Positions 44,387 to 53,802 of a stretch of 64,000 nucleotides of DNA are shown here, in pieces. The stretch comes from Rickettsiales bacterium UBA4270. Its GTDB lineage: Bacteria > Pseudomonadota > Alphaproteobacteria > Rickettsiales > Deianiraeaceae. Under the pieces are notes generated by a model. That model was given only the letters and a program-made list of their open reading frames with translations. It had not been told where the DNA came from and made no database searches. Each line of letters opens with the position of its first letter. Positions within the stretch are counted from its first letter, which is position 1. The stretch spans positions 37,643-101,642 of the forward strand of contig DGWA01000004.1 in assembly GCA_002395105.1 (NCBI GenBank). The letters are read 5' to 3'. A program made the position numbers and the translations under genes.

Positions 44387-45595
44387 CAAATTCAGTTTTA
44401 TCGTTTTTTTATTACTTTTAACGTAAAAAACCACATAATTAAAAATACATTATACGCAATATTTAACGTAACATTTATCAAAATAATAATTATTCCATTT
44501 TTTCGCTCAAATAATATGGATCCATTACAAATATCGACTTTACAAACAACTCAACAAATTACATGGTTTATTTTTCTACTTATAAGTGGTGTATTTTTCG
44601 ATTTATTTGGTCCAAAAATGACATTTTTACTAGGAAGAATTGCCGAAATCATAGCAGTATCATTACTATTAAAACCAAATTTTTATAATTTTGTTGTATC
44701 AATGATATTAATTGGTGTTGGTCTTGGAATAACATACGGAAAGTATACATCTTATATTTATAACTCATTATCATTAGCGAGCAAACTTAATATATATCCG
44801 CGAATTGCGTCTGCATATTATTTAGCGTGGGATATTGCTTTTTCTACAATGTCATACATATGTTCTCTCGTCTTAAAAAATCATGGATATGAAGCCGTAA
44901 TTTATATTAGTATTGGTTTGAAAGTTTTTGCAATACTTGCTGTAATTTTACTAATACCAAATAATAAAAAAAGCAATATGGACGAATTTAAATCATCTTC
45001 TATAAAAGAGATTTTTTCGTCGGTTAAAGAATGTATAAAAAGAAGTAATATTTTTATATATTTATTGATATTTTATGGTGTTGCTAATTTTTTCACATAT
45101 CCGCTTTGCATGACAATTGCAGATATGATTTTAGTCGATAAAGGATGGAATGCAGCAGATATTGCAAGATATATGACGATTATATCTTTGACTATGGCAA
45201 TTGGTGCAATAATACCAATTATATTTTTTCCGCAAGGAATAAGTATAAAAAATTGTGTATTACTTTCAGTATGGCAGATAATTGCACTTATCTTCGTTGC
45301 AATAACATATAACACAATATCTTTTGTAATAATTGCTAATTTTATATGTGCAACATTCTCTCTTGTTGAAGTATCTGTAGAGCGCAGATTTGAAGAATTC
45401 TCTAATAAAAAAATTCGAGGCAGTGCAATGTCGGCATCAATTGCATTAGGAACATTACTTACGACATTTAACATTATGCTTATTGGTGTAGTGGCAAAAT
45501 ACTTTTCTTATCATCTTGGACTTATAATAATTGCGATACAAATGTTAACAATTTTACTATTTTTATTTTTGAAATTAAAACATCTAACAAATTAG
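44387..45595 (+). pseudogene. MFS transporter whose first helix lacks a usual start codon
   Basis: From the ATG at 44516 a 359-residue product with about eleven helices is encoded, beginning DPLQISTLQTTQQITWFIFL and GVFFDLFGPKMTFLLGRI, which is the loop after helix 1 of an MFS transporter. The frame is open upstream to 44387 and that part reads as a plausible helix 1 (TLYAIFNVTFIKIIIIPFF), aligned with the N-terminus of the other MFS protein in the window. No ATG, GTG or TTG occurs between 44387 and 44516. Either initiation uses a rare codon such as ATT, or the gene has lost its start. If translated from 44516 it would lack helix 1. The substrate is unknown. Confidence 0.6.
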
Positions 45596-45605
45596 TGTAA
45601 TTCAT

Positions 45606-45681
45606 TGGTGGGTCCTGTTGGATTCGAACCGACGACCAATTCGTTATGAGCGAACTGCTCTAACCGCTGAGCTAAGGACCC
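45606..45681 (-). tRNA. tRNA-Ile2 (CAT), lysidine type
   Basis: The minus strand has acceptor GGGTCCT (45681-45675) with AGGACCC, anticodon stem TTCG/CGAA and loop CTCATAA with anticodon CAT, T-loop TTCGAATC, and an encoded 3' ACCA (45609-45606). CCTTAGCTCAG-x-GGTTAGAGCAG and the discriminator A match tRNA-Ile with a CAT anticodon that TilS changes to lysidine, as in E. coli ileX. An elongator tRNA-Met cannot be ruled out. Confidence 0.85.
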
Positions 45682-45772
45682 AATATACGAAACATATATT
45701 TTATATCAAATGTAATTTGCAAGTTTTTTATTGACTTTTATCATAACATAAGTAACTTACTATTAGTTTTGT

Positions 45773-46903
45773 GTGAAAATTTTTTTTAAAATTTTGTTTT
45801 TTCTTATTGTTTTGTTTTCAAGAATATCTTATTCTAGTCAAAATTATTCTAATCAAAATGAACAAAAGCATATTCCAGTTTTTCTTATCGCAGACAACAA
45901 TTATGCTCCATTCGTTGCAACAACAATGGCCTCAATTCTAAAAAATACAAAATCATTTATAGAATTTTACGTCATAAACAATGGCATATCTGAAAAAAAC
46001 AAACAAAAAATAGCAAATGAAAAAAAATGGTTTAAAAACTTTAGTTTAATTTTTGTCAACATTGATAATAAACTGCTAAATAAATTAAACGAGAAAAACG
46101 CACAAAAGAGTATATGGCCAAAAATTGTCTATGCGAAATTTTTTATTCCCGAATTTGATGTTTCTAAAAAAATCAAAAAAGCAATTTATCTTGATTGTGA
46201 TATTATAGTCAAAAAAGACATCAAAAGTTTATATGATATTGATTTAGAAAATTATATAATTGGTGCTGTAACAGAAGATCTTATCTACAATAATAAAATT
46301 TATAAATTAGAACATTATAACTCTTATAGGAAAAAAGAAATTAAAAATATCAAAAAAATTACAAATAATAAACAACATATTTATTTTAATAGCGGCGTAA
46401 TGCTGATTGATATGGAAAAATGGAGAAAAGAAAAAATAACAGAAAAAGCCGTCAAAATAGCGTCAATAATCAAAAATTATTTTCCGGATCAAACTGTCCT
46501 TAATGCTGTTTTATCTGGAAAAACTAAAGTTTTAGATAGTAAATATAATGAACTTATGCATAAATTTGAACTATATGGTAAACACGTTGATATGGATATA
46601 TCAAAATATATCAGAGAGAATTATCCAAAAGCCGTTATAATACACTATGCAGGTAAAAAACCATGGAATTCAATGAATGTGATTAAACGTGATGAGTTTC
46701 AGAAAATTACAAAATACACAGATTTCAAAACAGAGCTTGAATACTATTCGAAATACGGTAGCAAAAACAATGAATATCGTGATAAAACGTATAAATATAA
46801 AAAGAAAATTATTAACATTTGCATATCAATACTGGTGCTTGGTATTGTAACATTGATATTATCATGTGTAATTTTATTTAAAAAAAGAAATAGTTTTTTT
46901 TGA
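45773..46903 (+). CDS. GT8-family glycosyltransferase with signal peptide
   Basis: The 376-residue product starts at GTG with a hydrophobic N-terminus (MKIFFKILFFLIVLFSRISY) that looks like a signal peptide, then a GT8 domain: PVFLIADNNYAPFVATTMASIL, AIYLDCDIIVKKDIKSLYD with the D-x-D motif (about residues 135-160), YFNSGVMLIDMEKWR, PDQTVLNAVL and IIHYAGKKPW. A C-terminal membrane helix (ICISILVLGIVTLILSCVIL) ends the chain. GT8 enzymes such as LgtC and RfaJ work in the cytoplasm, so an exported version is odd. It may be a type I membrane or secreted protein acting on the host. Whether the signal is cleaved is unknown. Confidence 0.82.
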   Translation: MKIFFKILFFLIVLFSRISYSSQNYSNQNEQKHIPVFLIADNNYAPFVATTMASILKNTKSFIEFYVINNGISEKNKQKIANEKKWFKNFSLIFVNIDNKLLNKLNEKNAQKSIWPKIVYAKFFIPEFDVSKKIKKAIYLDCDIIVKKDIKSLYDIDLENYIIGAVTEDLIYNNKIYKLEHYNSYRKKEIKNIKKITNNKQHIYFNSGVMLIDMEKWRKEKITEKAVKIASIIKNYFPDQTVLNAVLSGKTKVLDSKYNELMHKFELYGKHVDMDISKYIRENYPKAVIIHYAGKKPWNSMNVIKRDEFQKITKYTDFKTELEYYSKYGSKNNEYRDKTYKYKKKIINICISILVLGIVTLILSCVILFKKRNSFF

Positions 46904-46937
46904 CTTTTATAAAATAAATATTCATCATTGAGATGAT

Positions 46938-47009
46938 TGGGGTGTAGCCAAGCGGTAAGGCAACGGGTTTTGATCCCGTCATTCGGAGGTTCGAATCCTT
47001 CCTCCCCAG
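46938..47009 (+). tRNA. tRNA-Gln (TTG)
   Basis: Acceptor TGGGGTG pairs with CTCCCCA apart from one T-T mismatch, as often tolerated. The anticodon loop TTTTGAT gives TTG (46970-46972), the T-loop is TTCGAATC and the discriminator is G. No encoded CCA. A TTGACT box at 46900-46905 is a possible -35. The alanyl-tRNA synthetase fragment starts 86 bases later. Confidence 0.94.
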
Positions 47010-47094
47010 CATATACTAACTATGTCTTATAAAACAAGGCAATAAAATGGAAATTTCGAGTTGAATTTTAAATTAAATTTATTCATACATTATT

Positions 47095-48564
47095 ATGTCT
47101 CAGACCGATAAAATCGAAATAAACGGAATTACTGTTTTTGAAAATGGAACATTAAATAGTGGTTTGTTAGCTTTTATCCTTTATGATACTTATGGTTTTC
47201 CATTTGATGTAACGAGAGATGTTATAAAAAATGAACTCAACATTGAAGTCGATAAAGATAATTTTGATAAATATCTTGAAGAACAAAAAAATCGTTCAAA
47301 ATGCGATAGAATAAAAAATAGTAATATTGAGGCAAAAAATAATGAAATTTTCAAAGAATTGGCTCTAAAATTACCAATAACTGAGAAACTGTTTTATAAC
47401 AACAATGCAACATCATGTGATGCTAAAATTATAGCAATAGTTTTAAATGATAAAATTGTTGATGAAGCTAACATTGGCGAAAAATGCTGGATTATTCTCG
47501 ATAAAACTACATTTTATGCAACAAGCGGTGGTGAGATTGGCGATGTAGGAATAATATCAAAATCAAAAGTATTAGAAACAAAAAAACTATGTGGAGAAAT
47601 CATAGGACATTTTGTCATTACAAATGAAAATCTAAAAGTTAATGATAATGTTTCTTGTTTTTCATTTAGAAAAAATGTATGTAAAAATCATACCGCAACT
47701 CATTTATTACAATCTGCATTAAAAATTGTTTTAGGCAATGAAGTGCAACAAAAAGGCTCATATGTTGATGAAAATGGACTTAGATTTGATTTTTCAAGCA
47801 ATAGAGGATTGACGTCCGATGAAATAAAACAAGTTGAAGATATTGTCAATAATTGGATTTCAAATTGCATGCCTATTAAAATAACAGAAATGCAAAAGGA
47901 CACAGCTGAAAAAATAGAAAATGTAGTAAAATTATTTGATGAAAAATACGGCGATAAAGTTAGAGTTGTTAGCGTTATAGACGATAAAGGAAATTCAATC
48001 TCATCGGAATTTTGCGGTGGAATACATTGCAAAAATACCGGTGAAATAGAAGAGTTTATAATTGAAAGTGAAAAAAGTATAGGTTCTAGTATAAGAAGAA
48101 TAACTGCTACAACAGGAAAGGATAAGTGTTTATTAATTAATAATTTAAATAAAATAACAAAACAACTATCAACTTTAACGGAAGAATATACAAAATACAA
48201 ATCATGTTCTGCGATTAAGGATAGATTTGAAAAAATTTATGAAATAATAGAAAAGCAAGCATTGGTAAATAATAATTTTATATATATAAACAATGATAAA
48301 AAATTAGATCAAGATACAATAAAAATCATATGTAGACATATTTCATGTAAAAAAGATAAACCAGTTGTTTCAATTACAGATATAAACAATGAAATGTATT
48401 TTTATTATATAACAAGTCCAAAAAATAGTGATTTTGATTGCAATTCAATTGCACAAAAAATAATTAATGAAAAAAATGGTAAGGGTGGTGGCAATAAAAA
48501 CTTTGCACAATTTACATGTAATACTAAGCTTAAACAAGATGATTTTAATAATTACTTACATTAA
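47095..48564 (+). CDS. Alanyl-tRNA synthetase, C-terminal part only (tRNA-recognition, editing and C-Ala domains)
   Basis: The 489-residue product matches alanyl-tRNA synthetase from about residue 350 onward of the usual 870. It has the tail of the tRNA-recognition domain (LYDTYGFPFDVTRD), the editing domain with HTATHLLQSAL and EFCGGIHC zinc ligands, and a short C-Ala domain with KNGKGGGNKNFAQFT. The aminoacylation domain with class II motifs 1-3 is absent. It starts with an ATG, 85 bases after tRNA-Gln, with no upstream remnant. It could be one half of a split synthetase whose catalytic half is elsewhere, or a free-standing editing protein (compare AlaX). It is not obviously a decayed gene, since the frame is intact for 489 codons. 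Confidence 0.85.
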   Translation: MSQTDKIEINGITVFENGTLNSGLLAFILYDTYGFPFDVTRDVIKNELNIEVDKDNFDKYLEEQKNRSKCDRIKNSNIEAKNNEIFKELALKLPITEKLFYNNNATSCDAKIIAIVLNDKIVDEANIGEKCWIILDKTTFYATSGGEIGDVGIISKSKVLETKKLCGEIIGHFVITNENLKVNDNVSCFSFRKNVCKNHTATHLLQSALKIVLGNEVQQKGSYVDENGLRFDFSSNRGLTSDEIKQVEDIVNNWISNCMPIKITEMQKDTAEKIENVVKLFDEKYGDKVRVVSVIDDKGNSISSEFCGGIHCKNTGEIEEFIIESEKSIGSSIRRITATTGKDKCLLINNLNKITKQLSTLTEEYTKYKSCSAIKDRFEKIYEIIEKQALVNNNFIYINNDKKLDQDTIKIICRHISCKKDKPVVSITDINNEMYFYYITSPKNSDFDCNSIAQKIINEKNGKGGGNKNFAQFTCNTKLKQDDFNNYLH

Positions 48565-48566
48565 AA

Positions 48567-49088
48567 TTATTTAGCCAAAATATTCTCAAAGTTTTTATAT
48601 ACAAACTTCAACTGATTAGTAAAACGCGCACCATTTTGATCAATAATTTTCTTTAAACTTTGTTTTGAAAAATAATTAAATTCTACAATTTCATTATCAT
48701 GCTTTTTTGTATCTTCAATTACATTGCATTTAAATAAACGAAAATTTTGTCCTTTAAATTCATTAATATAATCATTTATAACAACGCGTAAACCTGTTTC
48801 TTCTAATGTCTCTCTATAAGCAGTTTGAAAAGCTCTTTCGCCCATCTCGTGAGTTCCAGCTGGAAAACCCCATTTTTTACTTTTCTTATCTCTAACTAAT
48901 AAAATTTTTTTATCAGAAGAAAATATAACGCATCCAGCATGAGTTTTTGCCGGAGAAAAACATTCCTTACACATAGGATTAACTGCCAAATCCATCCTAG
49001 TTATCCTTGAATATGACATAATCGCATAGCTACAACCAAAAACAACCAACAACGGAGTTGAATAAACAAAAAACTTACTCTTTTTCAT
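48567..49088 (-). CDS. Membrane-anchored Nudix hydrolase
   Basis: The product (about 173 residues) has a hydrophobic N-terminal segment (SKFFVYSTPLLVVFGCSYAI) that may anchor it, and a Nudix domain with GTHEMGERAFQTAYRETLEE completing the Nudix box (G-x5-E-x7-R-E-x-x-E-E). It would hydrolyse a nucleoside diphosphate linked to another group; the substrate is unknown. Two Cys (MCKEC) precede the domain. The ATG at 49088 begins with MKKSKFF; an upstream start adds nine residues. It ends 2 bases from the convergent synthetase fragment. Confidence 0.8.
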   Translation of the reverse strand: MKKSKFFVYSTPLLVVFGCSYAIMSYSRITRMDLAVNPMCKECFSPAKTHAGCVIFSSDKKILLVRDKKSKKWGFPAGTHEMGERAFQTAYRETLEETGLRVVINDYINEFKGQNFRLFKCNVIEDTKKHDNEIVEFNYFSKQSLKKIIDQNGARFTNQLKFVYKNFENILAK

Positions 49089-49118
49089 AAAACAAACTAA
49101 AACAAAATATATCAATAA

Positions 49119-49808
49119 TTAAAATTGAAAACCTGCTTTTGCAACAAGACTATATGCATTAAATTTAAACGCTTTTTGACCTATTGTAAATTCCGCATCA
49201 GAACCTATCCAGAGATATTCTGCGCCAACAAAAAATCTATCGTTAAATACAATATCAGTACCAACGCCAGTATTATAACCCAATCTTATTTGTGTTTTGT
49301 CTGGTGTTGAAGTTTTTATAAAACCAGCACCTCCAGTAATGTATGTTTCAATAGAAATATATTCACATAAAATAAGCTTTGCGCCAAATTTTAAATTTGC
49401 TTTAGCGAAATCATCAATATAAACATCGTCATTTACAGCATTTGTGCTTTCGGCAATTGTAGTTGCTTGAAATACTGGTCCTCTTCTATTTACATCAAAT
49501 CTTAATTTAAAATCAGCGCCTGCAAGTAAATGTATATTTTTATACATTTTATAATACATATTATACCCTATATTAAAAATAGCAGCTTTATTTACTCTGT
49601 TCACAACGGAATTTTTACCTTCACCGGCAATTTCTAATAGCTTTTTATACATTTTATCATTAAATTTTTGTCGTTCAAAACCAACAGATATCTTAGTTCT
49701 TCCGTAAATTTTATTCTTGCTTTCAAAGCTATCATCCTTATATTCCTGTGCAAGAGCTAAATTACTAGCCAATAAAATATAAAAAAAAACAACAAAAATT
49801 TTCTTCAT
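49119..49808 (-). CDS. Outer-membrane beta-barrel protein
   Basis: The 229-residue product has a signal peptide (KKIFVVFFYILLASNLALAQ), then strands such as KISVGFERQKFN, AAIFNIGYNMYYKMYKN, LLAGADFKLRF, FVGAEYLWIG and LVAKAGFQF, ending in Phe. It resembles the barrel at 39698-40399 in length and style and may be a distant paralogue. The role is unknown; such proteins are common surface proteins in Rickettsiales. Confidence 0.82.
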   Translation of the reverse strand: MKKIFVVFFYILLASNLALAQEYKDDSFESKNKIYGRTKISVGFERQKFNDKMYKKLLEIAGEGKNSVVNRVNKAAIFNIGYNMYYKMYKNIHLLAGADFKLRFDVNRRGPVFQATTIAESTNAVNDDVYIDDFAKANLKFGAKLILCEYISIETYITGGAGFIKTSTPDKTQIRLGYNTGVGTDIVFNDRFFVGAEYLWIGSDAEFTIGQKAFKFNAYSLVAKAGFQF

Positions 49809-49862
49809 AAAAATACAAGTATGTATTTATTATATATAAAAAATGTCAAGCACTTTTTTAAA

Positions 49863-50209
49863 AGCTCAATCATAAGCCGAATTCTGTTTATCTGACTATT
49901 TATCTATAATTACTATTACTAATAATTTAAAGCTTTCTACCATGTTTCAATCAAAGAAAAAAAGAAACTAACTTGAAATTACTTGCGATAGGGTTTGCAA
50001 TGCCGTAAATTTTACAATCTACACGGGGTGCTCTTACCACTCCTTTTCAACCTTACCTGTTCCAAATGGCCATCGGCGGTATATTTTCTGTTGCACTTTC
50101 CAGACATTACTGTCTATGGTTGTTAACCATTATCGTTTCTTTGCCAAGTTCGGACTTTCCTCAAAAATACAAAAATATTAATGTATTTTCGCAGTCAGTT
50201 GATTGAGCT
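49863..50209 (-). ncRNA. rnpB: RNase P RNA (class A)
   Basis: RNase P RNA processes the 5' ends of tRNAs. On the minus strand the 5' part AGCTCAATCAACTGACTGCG pairs with TGATTGAGCT at the 3' end (P1 helix). GAGGAAAGTCCGAAC, ACAGTAATGTCTGGAAAGTG, and GGTAAGAGCACCCCG are conserved elements, and ACAGAATTCGGCTTA near the 3' end is the usual signature. The total of about 347 bases fits an alphaproteobacterial RNA. It fills the longest protein-free stretch of the window, 49809-50249. Confidence 0.93.
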
Positions 50210-50249
50210 ATATTAGCTTCTTTAAGAAAAAAATAATTGTCAAATAAAA

Positions 50250-50723
50250 CTATAAATAATAAAAATACGGATCTGTGATTTTAAATTTTAATAAAATTTT
50301 TTCTTCCAACATCTCCATCTCCTTGCGATCTTTATATTTAATGTGATTATATCCAAAAAGATGTAAAATCCCGTGCACAAACATATGATATAACCTGTCT
50401 TTAAATTGTTTATTAAACTGACTAGCTTCTTCTTTTATCTGTTCATAACACAAAGCTACATCGCCAAATAATATTTTATTATTATTTTTTACATTAGAAA
50501 ATTTATCTTCAAAAGAAAGAACATTTGTTATATTGTTTTTACCACGATATTTAAAATTTAATTCTCTAATTAGTTTGGAATCGATAAAACTTACGTTTAA
50601 AAAAACATTTCTAATTTCTGAATTTGTTTGTATAAAACATTCATTAACTATCTTTTTTACTTCAGCTTTTGATAATGATTTTCCATTCCAAATTTTGTGC
50701 TTAAAAATATTAATTTCTATCAT
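50250..50723 (-). CDS. ybeY: Endoribonuclease YbeY
   Basis: YbeY is a zinc-dependent RNase needed for 16S rRNA 3'-end maturation. The product (about 157 residues) has NVLSFEDKF and the metal motif MFVHGILHLFGYNHI (H-G-x-x-H-x-x-x-x-x-H). The ATG at 50723 is preferred to an upstream start at 50750 because it begins with the family's usual beta-strand and avoids overlap with the VirB2 gene. phoH and lnt, common neighbours, are not nearby. Confidence 0.93.
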   Translation of the reverse strand: MIEINIFKHKIWNGKSLSKAEVKKIVNECFIQTNSEIRNVFLNVSFIDSKLIRELNFKYRGKNNITNVLSFEDKFSNVKNNNKILFGDVALCYEQIKEEASQFNKQFKDRLYHMFVHGILHLFGYNHIKYKDRKEMEMLEEKILLKFKITDPYFYYL

Positions 50724-50725
50724 TT

Positions 50726-51157
50726 TTATCTTAAATTCGGACAAGCACATGTTATAATTTCATCAGGAGTATATTTCAATGCAACATCAAAACCATCTCC
50801 AGTTATACCTTGAACATATTCAGGCAATAAAAAAAGCGCAAACGTTTTTGGAGCATAAAAAATACCAACACCTATTGCAAGTGTTACCATCTCTTGCCAT
50901 TTAAAATTACCCCCAACAAAGCTCCATGCTGCGAGCATTATTGAAAAAACAACCAAACTTCTAGCTATACGACCTTGTAAAAATGTAATTATATCACATA
51001 TTGTTTTAATAGCAGGGTTTGCGTTATCACCACAACCAGAAAGCACACCTGCAAAAGCATTATTATATGCAAATAAATTTATAGCAAAGAACAATGCAAC
51101 AAAAATTATTTTTTTAAGTAATTTTTGATTAAATTTAATTATATTTAGTGATATCAT
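50726..51157 (-). CDS. VirB2/TrbC-like type IV secretion pilin
   Basis: VirB2 is the pilus subunit of type IV secretion systems. The product (about 143 residues) has a long signal peptide (KKIIFVALFFAINLFAYNNA, then FAG), two membrane helices (ARSLVVFSIMLAAWSFVGG and ALAIGVG-like) and a C-terminal tail with Cys (TCACPNLR). Two further Cys, one in VLSGCGDN and one in IKTICDII, precede the first helix. The layout matches VirB2 of Rickettsiales rvh systems. A TTG at 51169 is also in frame, but the ATG at 51157 is more natural. No other virB gene is in the window. Confidence 0.75.
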   Translation of the reverse strand: MISLNIIKFNQKLLKKIIFVALFFAINLFAYNNAFAGVLSGCGDNANPAIKTICDIITFLQGRIARSLVVFSIMLAAWSFVGGNFKWQEMVTLAIGVGIFYAPKTFALFLLPEYVQGITGDGFDVALKYTPDEIITCACPNLR

Positions 51158-51174
51158 TTTTTTAGCCAAAAAAG

Positions 51175-51246
51175 TGATTCCAAGGGGAATCGAACCCCTG
51201 TTGTCAGGATGAAAACCTGATGTCCTAACCTCTAGACGATGGAACC
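51175..51246 (-). tRNA. tRNA-Glu (TTC)
   Basis: The minus strand reads acceptor GGTTCCA (51246-51240) and TGGAATC with one G-T pair, anticodon loop with TTC in GGTTTTCATCC, T-loop TTCGATTC and discriminator A. No CCA is encoded. It lies directly upstream of the VirB2-like gene on the same strand. Confidence 0.94.
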
Positions 51247-51313
51247 TATACCGACAACAGTTTAAGCTAAATAATAAAAGTCAATATTATAAAAGTTGCT
51301 ATGTTGAAATTTT

Positions 51314-52390
<1,077 letters not shown>

Positions 52391-53746
52391 TTATTTTAAA
52401 TTAATCTCTTTTTTTCTTTTTAAAAAAAGCTCGTAATAATCTTTATCTTTAATAAAAAAAATAATATCATTTTTAGTTTCTTCATCAAGCTTTTTATTCT
52501 CAATTGCAGATATGAAATCATCCATTCTTTTTTTTACTTTGAATTTATCGCCCCTTCCAGTTGGTTGATTTCCCAGCTCATACATTTTTGAAATGTAAGC
52601 CAATCTATCTATTATATGATAATAAACTTTTATCATATCATTTTCTTCTGGACTAAATAAACCTATCATATATGGATTAAACCCATATTTAAAATAAATA
52701 TCTCCAATTATGCCTTGAAGTTCTGGAAATTCATTTACTACGTTCGTCACCAAATCAATTTTTGTATCATAAATCAAATCCTCTATCTTTCCTAAAATTT
52801 CTTTATCTTTAATAAATTTATGTGCTAAATCGTTCTGATAAAGAAGATAATCCTTCCAACTTACGTTATTTACAAATATTCTAGATGATAAAATACTCTT
52901 TAATTTATCTTTATATTTTTTTTCATCTTTGAATGATTTTCTTTCATCAGCATCTAAAGCCCAATAATACATAGCATCTTTAAGTCGAGCATCAACTACT
53001 TTTTCATGACCTTTTTTGATTAAATCTCTTTTTTTTTTATCTTCTGTAATCTTGCTACAAAAAATTAAATATTCGATATCGATTTTATTTTTATAAACAA
53101 CATATCGCTGGTTTTTTTGTAAAACAAGTTTAATTAATTCAAATGGCAGTATTCTAAATTTTTTATCAAGTACACATTTAATTGGTTCAGTACAACACTC
53201 ATCCATGCCAGCTATTTCTTTCGCAAGATACATATAACGTTCTTCGTTTATTTTACAAAGTTTAATTTTTTCTATAACAAAATCCAAACGTTTATTATAA
53301 TTAATTTCAATCTTATTCTTCTTTAAACAATTTAAATATTCTTCGTAGCTATTACACTTACAAACAATAAATTTTTCAACAAAAGTACATTTATCAGCTT
53401 TAATTCCATAAAATTCACCATCAATAACCGAATTATCTATACAAGCAAAAATACTACGTATTGGTCTAATCCAACGAACATCAGATTGTGGATAGCACAT
53501 TGTCCTTGGAAAAGTTTTGGAAAAATCCTTTAATGTTTTGTTTATAAAACTTTTTAATTCATCTTTACCAATATCATAGTTATTTACTATCATTACTAAA
53601 CGATTTAAAGTTATACCTATTAACAACTGACACTTGTTATCATTTTTTATTAGTTCTTCCTTCACAAATTTTTCATAATTTAATGCAATTCCCTCTTGTA
53701 AAGTTGCCGGAATTTCTTCACTAAAAATTTCAAAAACAATTGTCAT
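52391..53746 (-). CDS. glyS: Glycyl-tRNA synthetase beta subunit, C-terminally shortened
   Basis: GlyS pairs with GlyQ to charge tRNA-Gly. The product (about 451 residues) matches the N-terminal two-thirds of the usual 690: VFEIFSEEIPA at the start, RWIRPIRSIFACIDNSVIDGEF, a LVLQKNQRYVVY segment, RLKDAMYYWALDAD and GNQPTGRGDKFKVKKRMDD. It stops soon after, so the C-terminal DALR anticodon-binding domain is missing. The ATG at 53746 follows a good ribosome-binding site (AAGGGA). glyQ is not adjacent. The frame is intact, so it may still work as a reduced subunit. Confidence 0.9.
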   Translation of the reverse strand: MTIVFEIFSEEIPATLQEGIALNYEKFVKEELIKNDNKCQLLIGITLNRLVMIVNNYDIGKDELKSFINKTLKDFSKTFPRTMCYPQSDVRWIRPIRSIFACIDNSVIDGEFYGIKADKCTFVEKFIVCKCNSYEEYLNCLKKNKIEINYNKRLDFVIEKIKLCKINEERYMYLAKEIAGMDECCTEPIKCVLDKKFRILPFELIKLVLQKNQRYVVYKNKIDIEYLIFCSKITEDKKKRDLIKKGHEKVVDARLKDAMYYWALDADERKSFKDEKKYKDKLKSILSSRIFVNNVSWKDYLLYQNDLAHKFIKDKEILGKIEDLIYDTKIDLVTNVVNEFPELQGIIGDIYFKYGFNPYMIGLFSPEENDMIKVYYHIIDRLAYISKMYELGNQPTGRGDKFKVKKRMDDFISAIENKKLDEETKNDIIFFIKDKDYYELFLKRKKEINLK

Positions 53747-53802
53747 AAGTAATCCCTTCAAGATATGAAGAAAAAGAAATTATATTAATTTGCAACAATA
53801 AT

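Noticed and set aside
45606..45681. Elongator tRNA-Met
   Set aside because: The acceptor and D-arm sequence fit tRNA-Ile2 better; kept only as an alternative.
47010..47094. Hidden 5' part of alanyl-tRNA synthetase
   Set aside because: The 85 bases before the ATG contain stops and do not match the family.
49809..50249. Possible small protein genes in the gap
   Set aside because: The stretch is occupied by RNase P RNA with clear conserved elements.
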